From: CALAGB01 sp963713965
Lineage (GTDB): Bacteria; Chloroflexota; Chloroflexia; Thermomicrobiales; Thermomicrobiaceae
Direction: 5' to 3'
DNA length: 64,000 bases
Assembly: GCA_963713965.1 (NCBI GenBank)
Contig: OY970217.1
Span: forward strand, 992,001 to 1,056,000
Numbering within the stretch: position 1 is the first letter of the stretch; each line of letters opens with the position of its first letter. The notes under the pieces are model-generated. The model ran no database searches. It was not told the origin of the DNA and saw only the letters and a program-made list of their open reading frames with translations. Below are positions 44,216 to 53,440 of this stretch, in pieces. The translations under genes were made by a program, and so were the position numbers.

Positions 44216-45218
44216 GATCGCCTCCTATCAGTGACCGCACCGTCGCCGCGATGGTCTCCGCCTGGGGTATGGCCGACTGCTCGAGATGCTGCGCATAGGG
44301 CATGGGCACCTCGGCGCTACAGACGCGCTGGACCGGGGCATCGAGCTCGTAGAAGGCCTGCTCCATTATGCGGGCGCTTACTTCAGCGGCCAGACTCCCG
44401 CTGCGCCAACCCTCGTCGACAATGACCGCACGCCGAGTCTTGACCACCGACGCGAGAATCGTCGGGGTGTCGAGAGGGCGCAGCACGCGAAGATCGATGA
44501 CCTCGGCGTCGATCCCCTCACCGGCGAGCAGTTCCGCCGCTCGCAGCGTTGCCCGCAATGTCCCGCCGTAGGTGATCAGCGAGACGTCGTTTCCCGGCCG
44601 ACGCACGGCCGCGGACGCAATATCGACGTCAATCGCATCGAGATTGAGATCGCCTTCCATCGGATACAGCGTGGCGTGTTCGAAGACGAGGACCGGGTCT
44701 GGATCGAGCAGCGCCGGCCAGAGCATGCCGCGAGCGTCCTCCAGCGTGGCTGGGGCCAGCACCTTGATGCCCGGGATGTGGGCATACCAACCCTCAAGGC
44801 TGTGGGAATGCTGGGCGGCCAGCTGTCGCCCGGCACCGGTCGCCATACGGATGACGAGCGGCACGTTGAACTGGCCGCCCGACATGTGAAGGTAGGTCGC
44901 GGCGTTGTTCAGGATCTGATCCAGAGCCAGCATGCTGAAGTTGACCGTCATCACCTCGACGATCGGCCGCATGCCGCCCAACGCGGATCCGATTCCGGCG
45001 CCGACAAAGCTCGATTCGGAGAGTGGCGTATCGCGGATGCGCTCCGGACCGAAGTCGGCCAGGAGACCATGACTCACCGCGTAACAGCCGCCGTAATGCC
45101 CAACGTCCTCCCCCATCAGAAAGACACGTGGGTCCCGCTCGAGCGCGTCACGAATCCCCATCCTGACGGCTTCGCGATAGGTCAAATGGATCGTTCGCGC
45201 CTCAGTGGTCACCATCAC
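44208..45218 (-). CDS. 2-oxoacid (pyruvate/acetoin) dehydrogenase E1 beta subunit
   Basis: 336 residues of the transketolase-like beta family. VFLMGEDVGHYGGCYAVSHGL, RIRDTPLSESSFVGAGIGSALGGMRPI and the AAQHSHSLEGWYAHIPGIKVLAPA block are standard for PdhB/AcoB, with Glu in MGEDVG activating thiamine diphosphate. It forms the alpha2beta2 E1 with the product of the overlapping upstream gene (4 bp). The substrate, whether pyruvate, acetoin or a sugar-derived ketone, cannot be read from the sequence. Confidence 0.93.
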   Translation of the reverse strand: MMVTTEARTIHLTYREAVRMGIRDALERDPRVFLMGEDVGHYGGCYAVSHGLLADFGPERIRDTPLSESSFVGAGIGSALGGMRPIVEVMTVNFSMLALDQILNNAATYLHMSGGQFNVPLVIRMATGAGRQLAAQHSHSLEGWYAHIPGIKVLAPATLEDARGMLWPALLDPDPVLVFEHATLYPMEGDLNLDAIDVDIASAAVRRPGNDVSLITYGGTLRATLRAAELLAGEGIDAEVIDLRVLRPLDTPTILASVVKTRRAVIVDEGWRSGSLAAEVSARIMEQAFYELDAPVQRVCSAEVPMPYAQHLEQSAIPQAETIAATVRSLIGGDRG

Positions 45219-46210
45219 GGCACCTCCGAGTAGACAAAGCGGGTAAGTTCTTCGGTTGGTTCCAGCTCAGCCGCGTCAGCAAAGCTGACCGCATCATCGA
45301 CTATCCTTGCGACTCGTTCTTCAATCTCGTCAACATCGTCCAGCGAGACGACGTCGTCTTCCAGAAGACGAGCAGTGAAGAGCGTGATTGGATCTCGCTC
45401 TTTCCAGACTTCGACCTCCGCCTTTTCTCGATACAGCTCCGGGTCGTACATGGAGTGGGCGCGGAACCGATAAGTGCGAAATTCGATGAAGTACGGTCCG
45501 TCGCCTCGGCGCACCGATTCGAGGCCGCGATTCATTGCACGTTCGACTTCGAGCACGTCCATGCCGTCCACTGAATCGGCTGGCATCTTGTAGCTGCGGG
45601 CACGCAGATACAGATCGGTCTCAACCTGAGAGCGCTCCAGCGCGGTTCCCATGGCGTACAGATTGTTTTCGCAGGCAAACAGGATTGGCAGCTTCCAGAG
45701 GGAGGCGAGGTTCATTGATTCGTGGAACTCGCCTTCCGCCACCGCGCCATCACCGAAGAAGCAGGCGGTTATTGACGAACGCTTCTGCATCTTGTCGGCC
45801 AGCGCCAATCCCACAGCGACCGGTATTCCGCCGCCCACAATGGCGTTGCCGCCGAAGAAGCGTTGCTCGGCATCGAACAGGTGCATCGATCCGCCACGGC
45901 CCCGACTACACCCGCTGACCTTGCCGAACATCTCCGCCATGATCGACCTCGGCGAGATGCCGCGCGCAAGCGCGTGACCGTGCTCGCGGTACGTCGCGAC
46001 GATGGCATCTTCCGGTGTCAGGAGCGGAATGGCGCCCGCGGCGATGGACTCCTCACCGATGTAGAGGTGGAGGAAGCCGCGTATTTTCGTGGCGCTGTAC
46101 AGCTCAGCGCATTTCTCCTCAAAGCGCCGTATGAGGACCATCTGCTGTAAGAGGTCGAGCGCGTGATCTCGCTCCACCTCTGTTTGATGAGCCGCCTCGT
46201 GAACGGTCAT
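45215..46210 (-). CDS. 2-oxoacid (pyruvate/acetoin) dehydrogenase E1 alpha subunit
   Basis: 331 residues. The thiamine-diphosphate motif GDGAVAEGEFHESMNLASLWKLPILFACENN is complete. CSRGRGGSMHLFD, FFGGNAIVGGGIPVAVGLAL and YRFRAHSMYDPE are typical of PdhA/AcoA. It decarboxylates a 2-oxoacid (or cleaves acetoin) and reductively acylates the lipoyl group of E2. Overlaps the ligase gene upstream and E1beta downstream by 4 bp each, so expression of all parts is coupled. Confidence 0.93.
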   Translation of the reverse strand: MTVHEAAHQTEVERDHALDLLQQMVLIRRFEEKCAELYSATKIRGFLHLYIGEESIAAGAIPLLTPEDAIVATYREHGHALARGISPRSIMAEMFGKVSGCSRGRGGSMHLFDAEQRFFGGNAIVGGGIPVAVGLALADKMQKRSSITACFFGDGAVAEGEFHESMNLASLWKLPILFACENNLYAMGTALERSQVETDLYLRARSYKMPADSVDGMDVLEVERAMNRGLESVRRGDGPYFIEFRTYRFRAHSMYDPELYREKAEVEVWKERDPITLFTARLLEDDVVSLDDVDEIEERVARIVDDAVSFADAAELEPTEELTRFVYSEVP

Positions 46211-48027
46211 AACGATTGCTCCATTTCTCCCTCGCCTGCTCCGCGGAGGCCGCTTTCGAGCGTGGAGAGATCTCCTTCGGGAAGTCCGAGCTCGCGGGCT
46301 TTGAGCAAGCGACGCATGATCTTGCCGCTACGCGTCCTCGGGAGATCGACCGCGAAGTCGATCTCCTTGGGAGCGACCACGGCGCCAAGTCGCTTTCGGG
46401 CAAATGCCTGGATGTCTGATCTCAGCTCTTCTGACGGCTCACGGCCGGGGGCAAGGAGCACGAACGCCTTGACGATCTCGCCTGCGACCGGATCAGGCTT
46501 ACCGATGACGCCCGCCTCGGAGACGGCCTCATGCTCCATGAGACAACTCTCGACCTCGAACGGACCGATCAGGTGCCCCGATGTCTTGATGACATCGTCA
46601 GCCCTGCCGACGAACCAGAAGTAACCGTCCTCGTCCCGCCGTGCCAGATCGCCGGTCAGATACCAGCCCCCGGCGAAGCACTTGCGATATCTCGCCTCTT
46701 CGTGAAGATAGCCGCGGAACATCGACGGCCACCCAGGTTTCAGGGCCAGTTCACCCTCTTCACCGGCGGCGGTGATCTCACGTACGCTGCCGTCTTCTTC
46801 ACGCTCCACAATGGTGGCTGTGATTCCCGGCAACGGACGGCCCATTGAACCCGGCCGGATGTCGGTCGATCGGAAATTTGCGATCATGATGCCGCCGGTC
46901 TCTGTTTGCCACCAGTTGTCGTGGATCGGAAGGCCGAAAACGTCCTGCCCCCAAATGACTGCTTCTGGGTTGAGTGGTTCGCCGACACTGGCGATGAAGC
47001 GCAGTTGGCTGAGATCGAATTGGTGGGGCAGATCGGGGCCGATGCGCATCAGCATGCGTACCGCGGTTGGGGCGGTGTACCAGATCGTGACTCGCTGGTC
47101 TTGCAAGATACGAAACCAGCGCTCGGCGTCGAATTCGGCCTCGTCAACGATACTGGTGATGCCGTGCGTCAACGGCGCGATGATGCCGTACGAGGTGCCC
47201 GTTACCCAGCCTGGGTCCGCAGTGCACCAAAAGACGTCGTCAGGGTGGAAGTCGAGCGCGTATTTACCAGTGGCGTAGTGAGCTACGACGGCCTGATGGA
47301 CGTGAATCGCCCCTTTCGGCATGCCCGTGGTACCACTGGTGAAATGCAACAGCGCCATATCCTCGGGATCGGTCGGCGGGATCCGGAATTGGTTGCTCGC
47401 CCCGTACATCAAAACGTCAAAGATTTCGGCGCCGGGGATTTGCGGGCCGGAATCTGCTGGGCCAACCAGCAGCACGTGCTCGAGCGACGTCAACGATTCA
47501 CGGATGGGCGCGACTTTGCGTCGATAGAGGAGTGGCGTGGTGACAAGGATTTTGCCCTCACCGCGGTTGATACGCTGCTGTACGGGCTCGGGCCCGAAGG
47601 CGGAAAAGAGCGGGCAAAAGACGCTACCGTTCTTCAAGGTGCCGAGCGCGGTCAGGTACAGCTCCGGAACGCGGCCCAACAACGTGAAGACACGATCCGC
47701 CTTTCCTACCCCCAATGAGCGAAGCACGTTGGCGAAGCGGTTGGTTTGGTCCCGCAGGTCCGCGTAGCTGAAGTCGCGAACTTCGTCGTTGCGACCCAGC
47801 CAGCGGATGGCGAGATGGTCTGCCAAAGGACCGGCCGCATGGCGATCGACCGCTTCATACGCGATGTTGAGGCCATTGTGGTCCGGCAGACCGTCGAGAT
47901 CGCGCATCGCCTCTTCCCAGGAGAAGGACCTGCGAACGGCGTTATAATCGACGAGATTCGGCGAAACCGCCCATGTTCGCGGTTTTTTGATCGTGGGCCA
48001 ACTCGCGGTTTCCGTGTGAATGGTCAT
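46207..48027 (-). CDS. acsA: AMP-forming acetate-CoA ligase-like protein (AcsA type)
   Basis: 606 residues of the ANL superfamily. LLHFTSGTTGMPKGAIHVH (P-loop), NWWQTETGG, WYLTGDLARRDEDGYFWFVGR and PRTRSGKIMRR with the catalytic Lys are all present and most like Bacillus AcsA. It makes acetyl-CoA (or another short acyl-CoA) from the acid via acyl-AMP. Its place inside an operon with E1/E2, ACP and PPTase is unusual. ATG at 48027 with GGGAGCTC upstream; it overlaps the PPTase stop by 4 bp. Confidence 0.92.
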   Translation of the reverse strand: MTIHTETASWPTIKKPRTWAVSPNLVDYNAVRRSFSWEEAMRDLDGLPDHNGLNIAYEAVDRHAAGPLADHLAIRWLGRNDEVRDFSYADLRDQTNRFANVLRSLGVGKADRVFTLLGRVPELYLTALGTLKNGSVFCPLFSAFGPEPVQQRINRGEGKILVTTPLLYRRKVAPIRESLTSLEHVLLVGPADSGPQIPGAEIFDVLMYGASNQFRIPPTDPEDMALLHFTSGTTGMPKGAIHVHQAVVAHYATGKYALDFHPDDVFWCTADPGWVTGTSYGIIAPLTHGITSIVDEAEFDAERWFRILQDQRVTIWYTAPTAVRMLMRIGPDLPHQFDLSQLRFIASVGEPLNPEAVIWGQDVFGLPIHDNWWQTETGGIMIANFRSTDIRPGSMGRPLPGITATIVEREEDGSVREITAAGEEGELALKPGWPSMFRGYLHEEARYRKCFAGGWYLTGDLARRDEDGYFWFVGRADDVIKTSGHLIGPFEVESCLMEHEAVSEAGVIGKPDPVAGEIVKAFVLLAPGREPSEELRSDIQAFARKRLGAVVAPKEIDFAVDLPRTRSGKIMRRLLKARELGLPEGDLSTLESGLRGAGEGEMEQSL

Positions 48028-48833
48028 GTGAGCTCCCAGTCGGTACGGATGGAACCGTCGGGCCAACCTCGTGCGATCAGGCTACTGACCTCCCCGCACA
48101 CGGCCAGTGCGGCCACATATCCGGGTGCAGGCGTGGCAAGGTCAAAGATGTGCCAGCCGTGGCCCGCGCGTTCTTCATGCTGATCCACGATCTTGACGGG
48201 TCCGCCTGCTACCGGTTCGACGATCTCCAGGTCCTTCATCGGATAGATGAGTCCCAGTCCGCGTCCTTTGAGATAGGCCTCTTTGCGTACCCAGCTGCGA
48301 GTGAACGCGACGCGACGGCCCTGCTCGGGTAGCTGTAGCCAGTCCCGATAGGCGGATGCGGACATCGTCCATTCGGCCATCTCGGCAATGTTCGCGTTGT
48401 CTCTCAGCCGCTGAATGTCGATCCCAACCGGTTTGCGCCAGGCGACGGCGAAGGCCGCGAGGTCCGCTGAATGAGAAAGGTTGAAGCGAACCGGGCTCAG
48501 ATTTGCCAATTCTGGTTTTCCGAGGGCTCCGTATGTGATCGGAACGGCAAGCGCCTGGAGCCCAAGGTATCCGGAGAGGATCGAACGAAGTGAGGCGCGC
48601 CCGGTAATCCAGCGATCGCGAGCGATCTGACTCATCCAGCCTGCGCGGCGAAGCTCGTCATTCGATAGCAGGTGTTCCTGAGGGCCAAGACTGGCGTGGG
48701 TGCCGCTTAGGTTTGCCCACCAGATGGTGACCTCGTCGCGACGGTACGTATCCGGCGTTTGGGGTTCCCATCGATCCGTGCGCTGTGCAGTTTCAAATTG
48801 AGTGGTCATTCGTTGACTTGCGTTCCGGCTCAT
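48024..48833 (-). CDS. 4'-phosphopantetheinyl transferase, Sfp type
   Basis: 269 residues. PPTases move phosphopantetheine from CoA to a carrier-protein serine. Motifs: RFNLSHSADLAAFAV, VGIDIQRLRD (metal-binding Asp; the following residue is Gln where Sfp has Glu) and SWVRKEAYLKGRGLGL (WxxKEAxxK). Sfp-type enzymes usually serve PKS, NRPS or other specialised carriers rather than AcpP. First gene of the operon, preceded by GGGAGGAGAT. Its natural partner is the ACP encoded at the operon's end. Confidence 0.92.
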   Translation of the reverse strand: MSRNASQRMTTQFETAQRTDRWEPQTPDTYRRDEVTIWWANLSGTHASLGPQEHLLSNDELRRAGWMSQIARDRWITGRASLRSILSGYLGLQALAVPITYGALGKPELANLSPVRFNLSHSADLAAFAVAWRKPVGIDIQRLRDNANIAEMAEWTMSASAYRDWLQLPEQGRRVAFTRSWVRKEAYLKGRGLGLIYPMKDLEIVEPVAGGPVKIVDQHEERAGHGWHIFDLATPAPGYVAALAVCGEVSSLIARGWPDGSIRTDWELT

Positions 48834-49018
48834 CGGGATCTCCTCCCTGTCGCGCTTCGGATCAAGCACACTGCCGGATTATTGGGACGCACTTTGCCCG
48901 TTCTGGGTTGCGTCTATACGTCCTGTCTTCTAGAAAAGCGAAATTTAGACAACACCGGCAACAAAAGGTATGCCCTCGACGCGACAGGAGCGTGACAATT
49001 TGGTCGCGATCGAGCTTC

Positions 49019-52000
49019 CTACCGGAAATCGTGTGAAGCGGGGGCGACCTCGCGCAGTGAGCGGCGCTCCTCGATCTTGGCTGGCGGGTGCAACGGACGG
49101 CTGCCGATGATGAAGTCGCGCGCCGGAGCATTGACGAAGGCCTGACGCGCCATCTCCAACGTGTGCAGTCGAGTGGCGATGACGTTGATGGTGTTGTGGC
49201 GGCTCTGTAGGCGTCCCTCGACCACCAGGAAGGGCTCGGCACGCACCAGCAGCCGCTGCTCCTCATAAAGCTGCGGGAAGATGATGACGTTGACCAGCCC
49301 GCGCTCGTCCTCCAGCAGCAGGAAGGTGATCCCCTTGGCCGTGCCGGGTCGCTGGCGGCAGACGACCAGACCGGCGATGCGGATCTCGGTGCCGTCTCGC
49401 ATGGTCTCAAGCTGCTCAGTCGTAACAATCTCCTCCGGCAAGTGCGAGCGGAGCAGCCCCATGGGGTGATAGTGGGGCGAGAGCTTGAGCGTGTGGTAAT
49501 CGGCCGCCATCTGCTCCCAGGGGCTCATCGGCGGCAACACCACCATGTCCTGCTCCACCGGCAGGGCCAGTGAGAGTTGACTGGCGGTCTCCTCTTTCCG
49601 CCCATGACGCCGCGCCGGGATGAAGAGCCCCAGCTGCCAGAGCGCCTCGCGCCGGGCCAGGCCGAAGCAGTCGAAGGAGCCGACGACGCACAGGCTCTCA
49701 GCTGACTCTTTCCGGATTGGGAGGCGCCGGACGAAATCGGCCAGCGAGCGGAAGTCGCCGTGCTCTGCTCGCTCCTGCTGGATGGCCAGCGCGACGTCCT
49801 CGCCGAGCCCATCGACGAAGGCCAGCCCGATGCGCACGGCGTTCCCCTCAACGGTGCAACGCGCGTTGCTACTGTTGATGTCGGGTGGCAGCACGCGCAC
49901 GCCATGGCGCTTGGCGTCGTTGGTCAGGACGTGGGGCGGGTAGAAGCCCATCGGCTGATTGTTGAAGAGGGCACAGGCGAACTCAGCCGGATGGTATTGC
50001 TTCAGCCAGGCCGACTGATAAGCCAGCACGGCGAAAGCGGCCGAATGGCTCTTGGGGAAGCCGTACTCAGCGAAGCCGAGCAGCTTGCGGAAGACCTCCC
50101 TGGCAGTCTCGCGCGGCACGCCCCGCTCCAGCGCGCCGTCCCGGAAGCGGGTCCAGAAGAAGGCCATGGCGTCATGGGAGCGCTTGCGGCTCATAGCGCG
50201 CCGCAGCCCCTCGGCCTGACCGGCCGAGAAGCCGGCCAGCGCCATCGATACCTCCAGCACCTGCTCCTGATAGAGGATCACGCCCAACGTCTCCTCCAGG
50301 ATCGGCTCGAGGATGGGGTGGTCGAAGCGCGGGCGGAAGTTCTTGTAGCGCAATGCCTTGGCCCGGCTCTGCACGTAGCTGGTGACGGCACCACCCACGA
50401 TCGGGCCAGGGCGGATGATCGCCACCTGGATCACCAGATCCTCCAGATTGCGGGGCAGCGTGCGCGGCAGCATCTGGATCTGCGCCCGGCTCTCGATCTG
50501 GAAGACGCCGATGGTGTCACCGGCGCAGATCATGTCGTAGACGGCTTTGTCCTCGAAGTCGATGCGGCTCAGATCGACCGGCTCCTTGCCTGAGGCGACG
50601 ATCAACTCCAGGCTCTCCTCGACCAGAGAGAGCATGCCGAGCGCCAGGAAGTCGATCTTGATGAAGCGGGCGTCGTCGCAGGAATCCTTGTCCCAATGGC
50701 AGATAAAGCGCCCCTCCATGGACGCGGGCTGCACCGGCACCAGATCGATCAAGGGGGAAGAGGAGACGATCATGCCGCCGACGTGTTGGGTGACGTGGCG
50801 CGGGAAGCGGGCCAACTGGGCCGAGAGCTCGACCAGGTACGTCCAGGGGGGCGAGTCTCGCCGCGTGACGTAGGCTGGGATGCGACCCAGCTCCTCGTAG
50901 AGGTCACGCGCCGAGCGTGAGCCGCACAGTTTGGCGATCTGATCGAGATCGGTCAGTGGCACACCCAGCGTCTTGCCGACGTCACGCACCGCGCTGCGCA
51001 GCTTGTAGGTGGCGAAGGCACAGACCAGGGCTGCCCGGTCGGAGCCGTACTTCTCGTAAACTCGCTCGATCAGCTTCTCGCGGATATCGCGCGGGAAATC
51101 GAGGTCGATGTCGGGCACCGAGGACATCTCGTCGTTGAGGAAACGGCCCAGGAAGAGGCCGTGCGCCAGCGGATCGACGTGCGACAGGCCGATCAGATAG
51201 CAGACGATGGAGCTGACCGAGGAGCCGCGCCCACGCCCGGGCGGCAGGTTACCCGCGGCCCGCACCGTGCCGACTCCCCGCACTTCGGCGGCAACCTCAC
51301 GCGCCAGCAGGAGCAGATCGCGATAGAGGAGGAAGAAACCGGCCAGATTATGCTGGGCGATCAATGCCAGCTCCTGATCGAGTCGTACCTCCGCCTCCAC
51401 CCGATTTTCGGCATAGCGTTCGATCAGCGCCTCGCGACAGACACGCGCCAGCACGTCGTCCGGCGTCTCGCCCGGCTCCGTTGGGTAGTCAGGGAAGTGG
51501 TAGGCCAGGTCACGCGTCAGGTCGAACCCTTTGCAGCGCTCGGCGATCTCCAGCGTGGTGCTGAGGGCAGCGGGATAGCGGCTGAAGAGCTCGGTCATCT
51601 CCTCCGGTGAATGTAGGTAGAACTCGGAGTTCGGGCGTCGCTCCCGATGCGAGCCATCCAGCGTGGCGTGGCTATGGATCGCCACCAGCACGTCCTGGAG
51701 TCGGTGGCGGGAGCGATCGTGGTAATGCACATTGCCGGTGGCGGCGTAACGTAGCCCGAGATGGTCGGCCAGCTGCACCAGCAGATCGATACGCCGCGTA
51801 TCGCCAAAGACCAGATTCTGCTGGAGTTCGACGACGACGTTGTCTGGCCCGAACCATTCGACGTAGCGGCGCAGCAGATCCTCAGCATCACGCAACTTCC
51901 CGGCATCCACCAGCCGCGCCAGATCGCTCTGGCGGCAACCGGTCAGTAGGATCAGGCCTGAAGCATGTTGTGGGAGCAGGTTGGAATCGAGTCGTGGTGG

Positions 52001-52324
52001 AGGGAGGACGCGTCCGTGGCGTTCGCCGCTGTGGTAGGCGGCGGTGATGAGACGGGAGAGGTTTGCGTAACCCTGGGGAGTCTCCGCGAGGAAAGTCAAA
52101 TGTGACTCATTGTCAAGAGTGAGCTCAGCACCGGTGATCGGCTGGATATTGGCCGCGTGGGCGGCCTGGGCAAACTCCATCGCGCCGTAGAGACCATCGT
52201 GGTCGGTGCTCGCCAGGGCGGTGTAGCCGAGATCCACGGCTCTGGCGATGAATTCCTCCGGCAGCGACGCGCCATCGAGAAACGAGTAGGCGGTGTGGAG
52301 ATGGAGCTCCACGTAGCTGGCCAT
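49019..52324 (-). CDS. dnaE2: Error-prone DNA polymerase III alpha subunit, DnaE2/ImuC type
   Basis: 1101 residues, shorter than replicative DnaE. The PHP domain begins YVELHLHTAYSFLDGASLPEE with TDHDG. The polymerase active site contains PDIDLDFP. The OB-fold region reads VVCRQRPGTAKGITFLLLED, the hallmark of the DnaE2 branch, which does mutagenic translesion synthesis after DNA damage. The usual partners imuA and imuB are not adjacent. I start at the ATG at 52324 (MASYVEL); the open frame goes on to 52606 but that part matches nothing. The ribosome site is weak. Confidence 0.9.
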   Translation of the reverse strand: MASYVELHLHTAYSFLDGASLPEEFIARAVDLGYTALASTDHDGLYGAMEFAQAAHAANIQPITGAELTLDNESHLTFLAETPQGYANLSRLITAAYHSGERHGRVLPPPRLDSNLLPQHASGLILLTGCRQSDLARLVDAGKLRDAEDLLRRYVEWFGPDNVVVELQQNLVFGDTRRIDLLVQLADHLGLRYAATGNVHYHDRSRHRLQDVLVAIHSHATLDGSHRERRPNSEFYLHSPEEMTELFSRYPAALSTTLEIAERCKGFDLTRDLAYHFPDYPTEPGETPDDVLARVCREALIERYAENRVEAEVRLDQELALIAQHNLAGFFLLYRDLLLLAREVAAEVRGVGTVRAAGNLPPGRGRGSSVSSIVCYLIGLSHVDPLAHGLFLGRFLNDEMSSVPDIDLDFPRDIREKLIERVYEKYGSDRAALVCAFATYKLRSAVRDVGKTLGVPLTDLDQIAKLCGSRSARDLYEELGRIPAYVTRRDSPPWTYLVELSAQLARFPRHVTQHVGGMIVSSSPLIDLVPVQPASMEGRFICHWDKDSCDDARFIKIDFLALGMLSLVEESLELIVASGKEPVDLSRIDFEDKAVYDMICAGDTIGVFQIESRAQIQMLPRTLPRNLEDLVIQVAIIRPGPIVGGAVTSYVQSRAKALRYKNFRPRFDHPILEPILEETLGVILYQEQVLEVSMALAGFSAGQAEGLRRAMSRKRSHDAMAFFWTRFRDGALERGVPRETAREVFRKLLGFAEYGFPKSHSAAFAVLAYQSAWLKQYHPAEFACALFNNQPMGFYPPHVLTNDAKRHGVRVLPPDINSSNARCTVEGNAVRIGLAFVDGLGEDVALAIQQERAEHGDFRSLADFVRRLPIRKESAESLCVVGSFDCFGLARREALWQLGLFIPARRHGRKEETASQLSLALPVEQDMVVLPPMSPWEQMAADYHTLKLSPHYHPMGLLRSHLPEEIVTTEQLETMRDGTEIRIAGLVVCRQRPGTAKGITFLLLEDERGLVNVIIFPQLYEEQRLLVRAEPFLVVEGRLQSRHNTINVIATRLHTLEMARQAFVNAPARDFIIGSRPLHPPAKIEERRSLREVAPASHDFR

Positions 52325-52420
52325 AGGCTTATCCGTGTGCCGAGCGGTCATGGCAGACTTCACGAGCGAAGTCTGCCGAGACTGCAGAAGTCCGATATTC
52401 CGGTGCTGAGGGGAGAAAAG

Positions 52421-52948
52421 GTGACGTTGAGCGACGTGTCGATCCGGCCGGAACGCTCCGGCGACGAGACGACGATCTACGAGGTCAACCGGCTGGCGTT
52501 TGGACGCGAGAGCGAGCCGAAGCTGGTCGACGCCCTTCGTGCCTCCGATTGCTTCATCCCCGAGCTCTCGCTGGTCGCCGAGCAGACCGGCCGGATCGTC
52601 GCGCACGTCCTCTTCAGCCGCGCCACGATTCGCACGACGGGTGGAGAGATCCCGGTGCTGGTGCTGGGGCCGGTCGCGGTTCTGCCGGAATGTCAGAACC
52701 GCGGCATCGGCTCACAGCTGATCGAGGCGGGGCTGGAGGACGCGCGAGAGATGGGTGAGCGGATCGTGGTGTTGATCGGGCATCCCTGGTACTACCCACG
52801 CTTCGGGTTCAAACCGGCCCGACCGCTGGGGATCGAGTACCCGACCCCTATCCGCGACGAGGTTTTCATGGTGTTGGAACTCACGCCTGATGCGCTGGAC
52901 GATATCCACGGCACCCTCGCCCTACCGCCCGCCTTCGCCGACGTGTGA
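52421..52948 (+). CDS. GNAT-family N-acetyltransferase (YhbS-like)
   Basis: 175 residues. VSIRPERSGDETTIYEVNRLAF starts the fold; VLGPVAVLPECQNRGIGSQLIEAGL is the acetyl-CoA-binding motif A (Q-x-x-G-I-G), and VVLIGHPWYYPRFGFKPA is the COG3153/YhbS signature. Substrate unknown. The GTG at 52421 follows GGGGAGA. It is divergent from dnaE2 with about 96 bp between starts. Confidence 0.87.
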   Translation: MTLSDVSIRPERSGDETTIYEVNRLAFGRESEPKLVDALRASDCFIPELSLVAEQTGRIVAHVLFSRATIRTTGGEIPVLVLGPVAVLPECQNRGIGSQLIEAGLEDAREMGERIVVLIGHPWYYPRFGFKPARPLGIEYPTPIRDEVFMVLELTPDALDDIHGTLALPPAFADV

Positions 52949-53440
52949 GGCGAGCCGCGCAAGCCCGGTCGTCTGCTCCCGCATCCCTGTGGTAGGAGCG
53001 ATGCTTGTCATCGTCCACCACGATCTCGCACCACACCCTTATGGGTCGACTGAGATAACAGAGATGCGCGGGCGGCTACGAAGGTCAGGAATGCGCCGGG
53101 TAGGCATTGGGCGAAGGCAAGCTTCGCCCCTACCGCGGGGATTGCTGATGTCTTCGAGGAACTATCCAGGCGCGATCACGCAGTGGGCGACGCATGCGTC
53201 GCACCGTACAAACGAAGGACCAAGATCGCACGCGGCGAACGTACGTCGCTCTATGGATGCGAACACATGTTCTGATCGAGAACGTGACATGAACGACCTG
53301 CAACGTCCGCGAGCAACCACGTTCGCCCAGTGCCACAACCCAACTTACGACATTCTTCCAATGCCCGCACCGCGACATCGCGGTACCATGAAAACCACGA
53401 CACGAGTCGCCAAGTCGACTACCACGAAGAGGAACGCCCC
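52949..53440. repeat. Repeat-bearing intergenic region (REP-like palindromes)
   Basis: 492 bp without a supported gene. It holds GGTAG-N5-GGGCGAAG (53099-53116) pairing with CTTCGCCC-CTACC (53122-53134), and GCGACGCATGCGTCGC (53187-53202), a perfect 16-bp palindrome that recurs at three other intergenic sites further right. No promoter for the MBL gene could be singled out. Confidence 0.6.
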
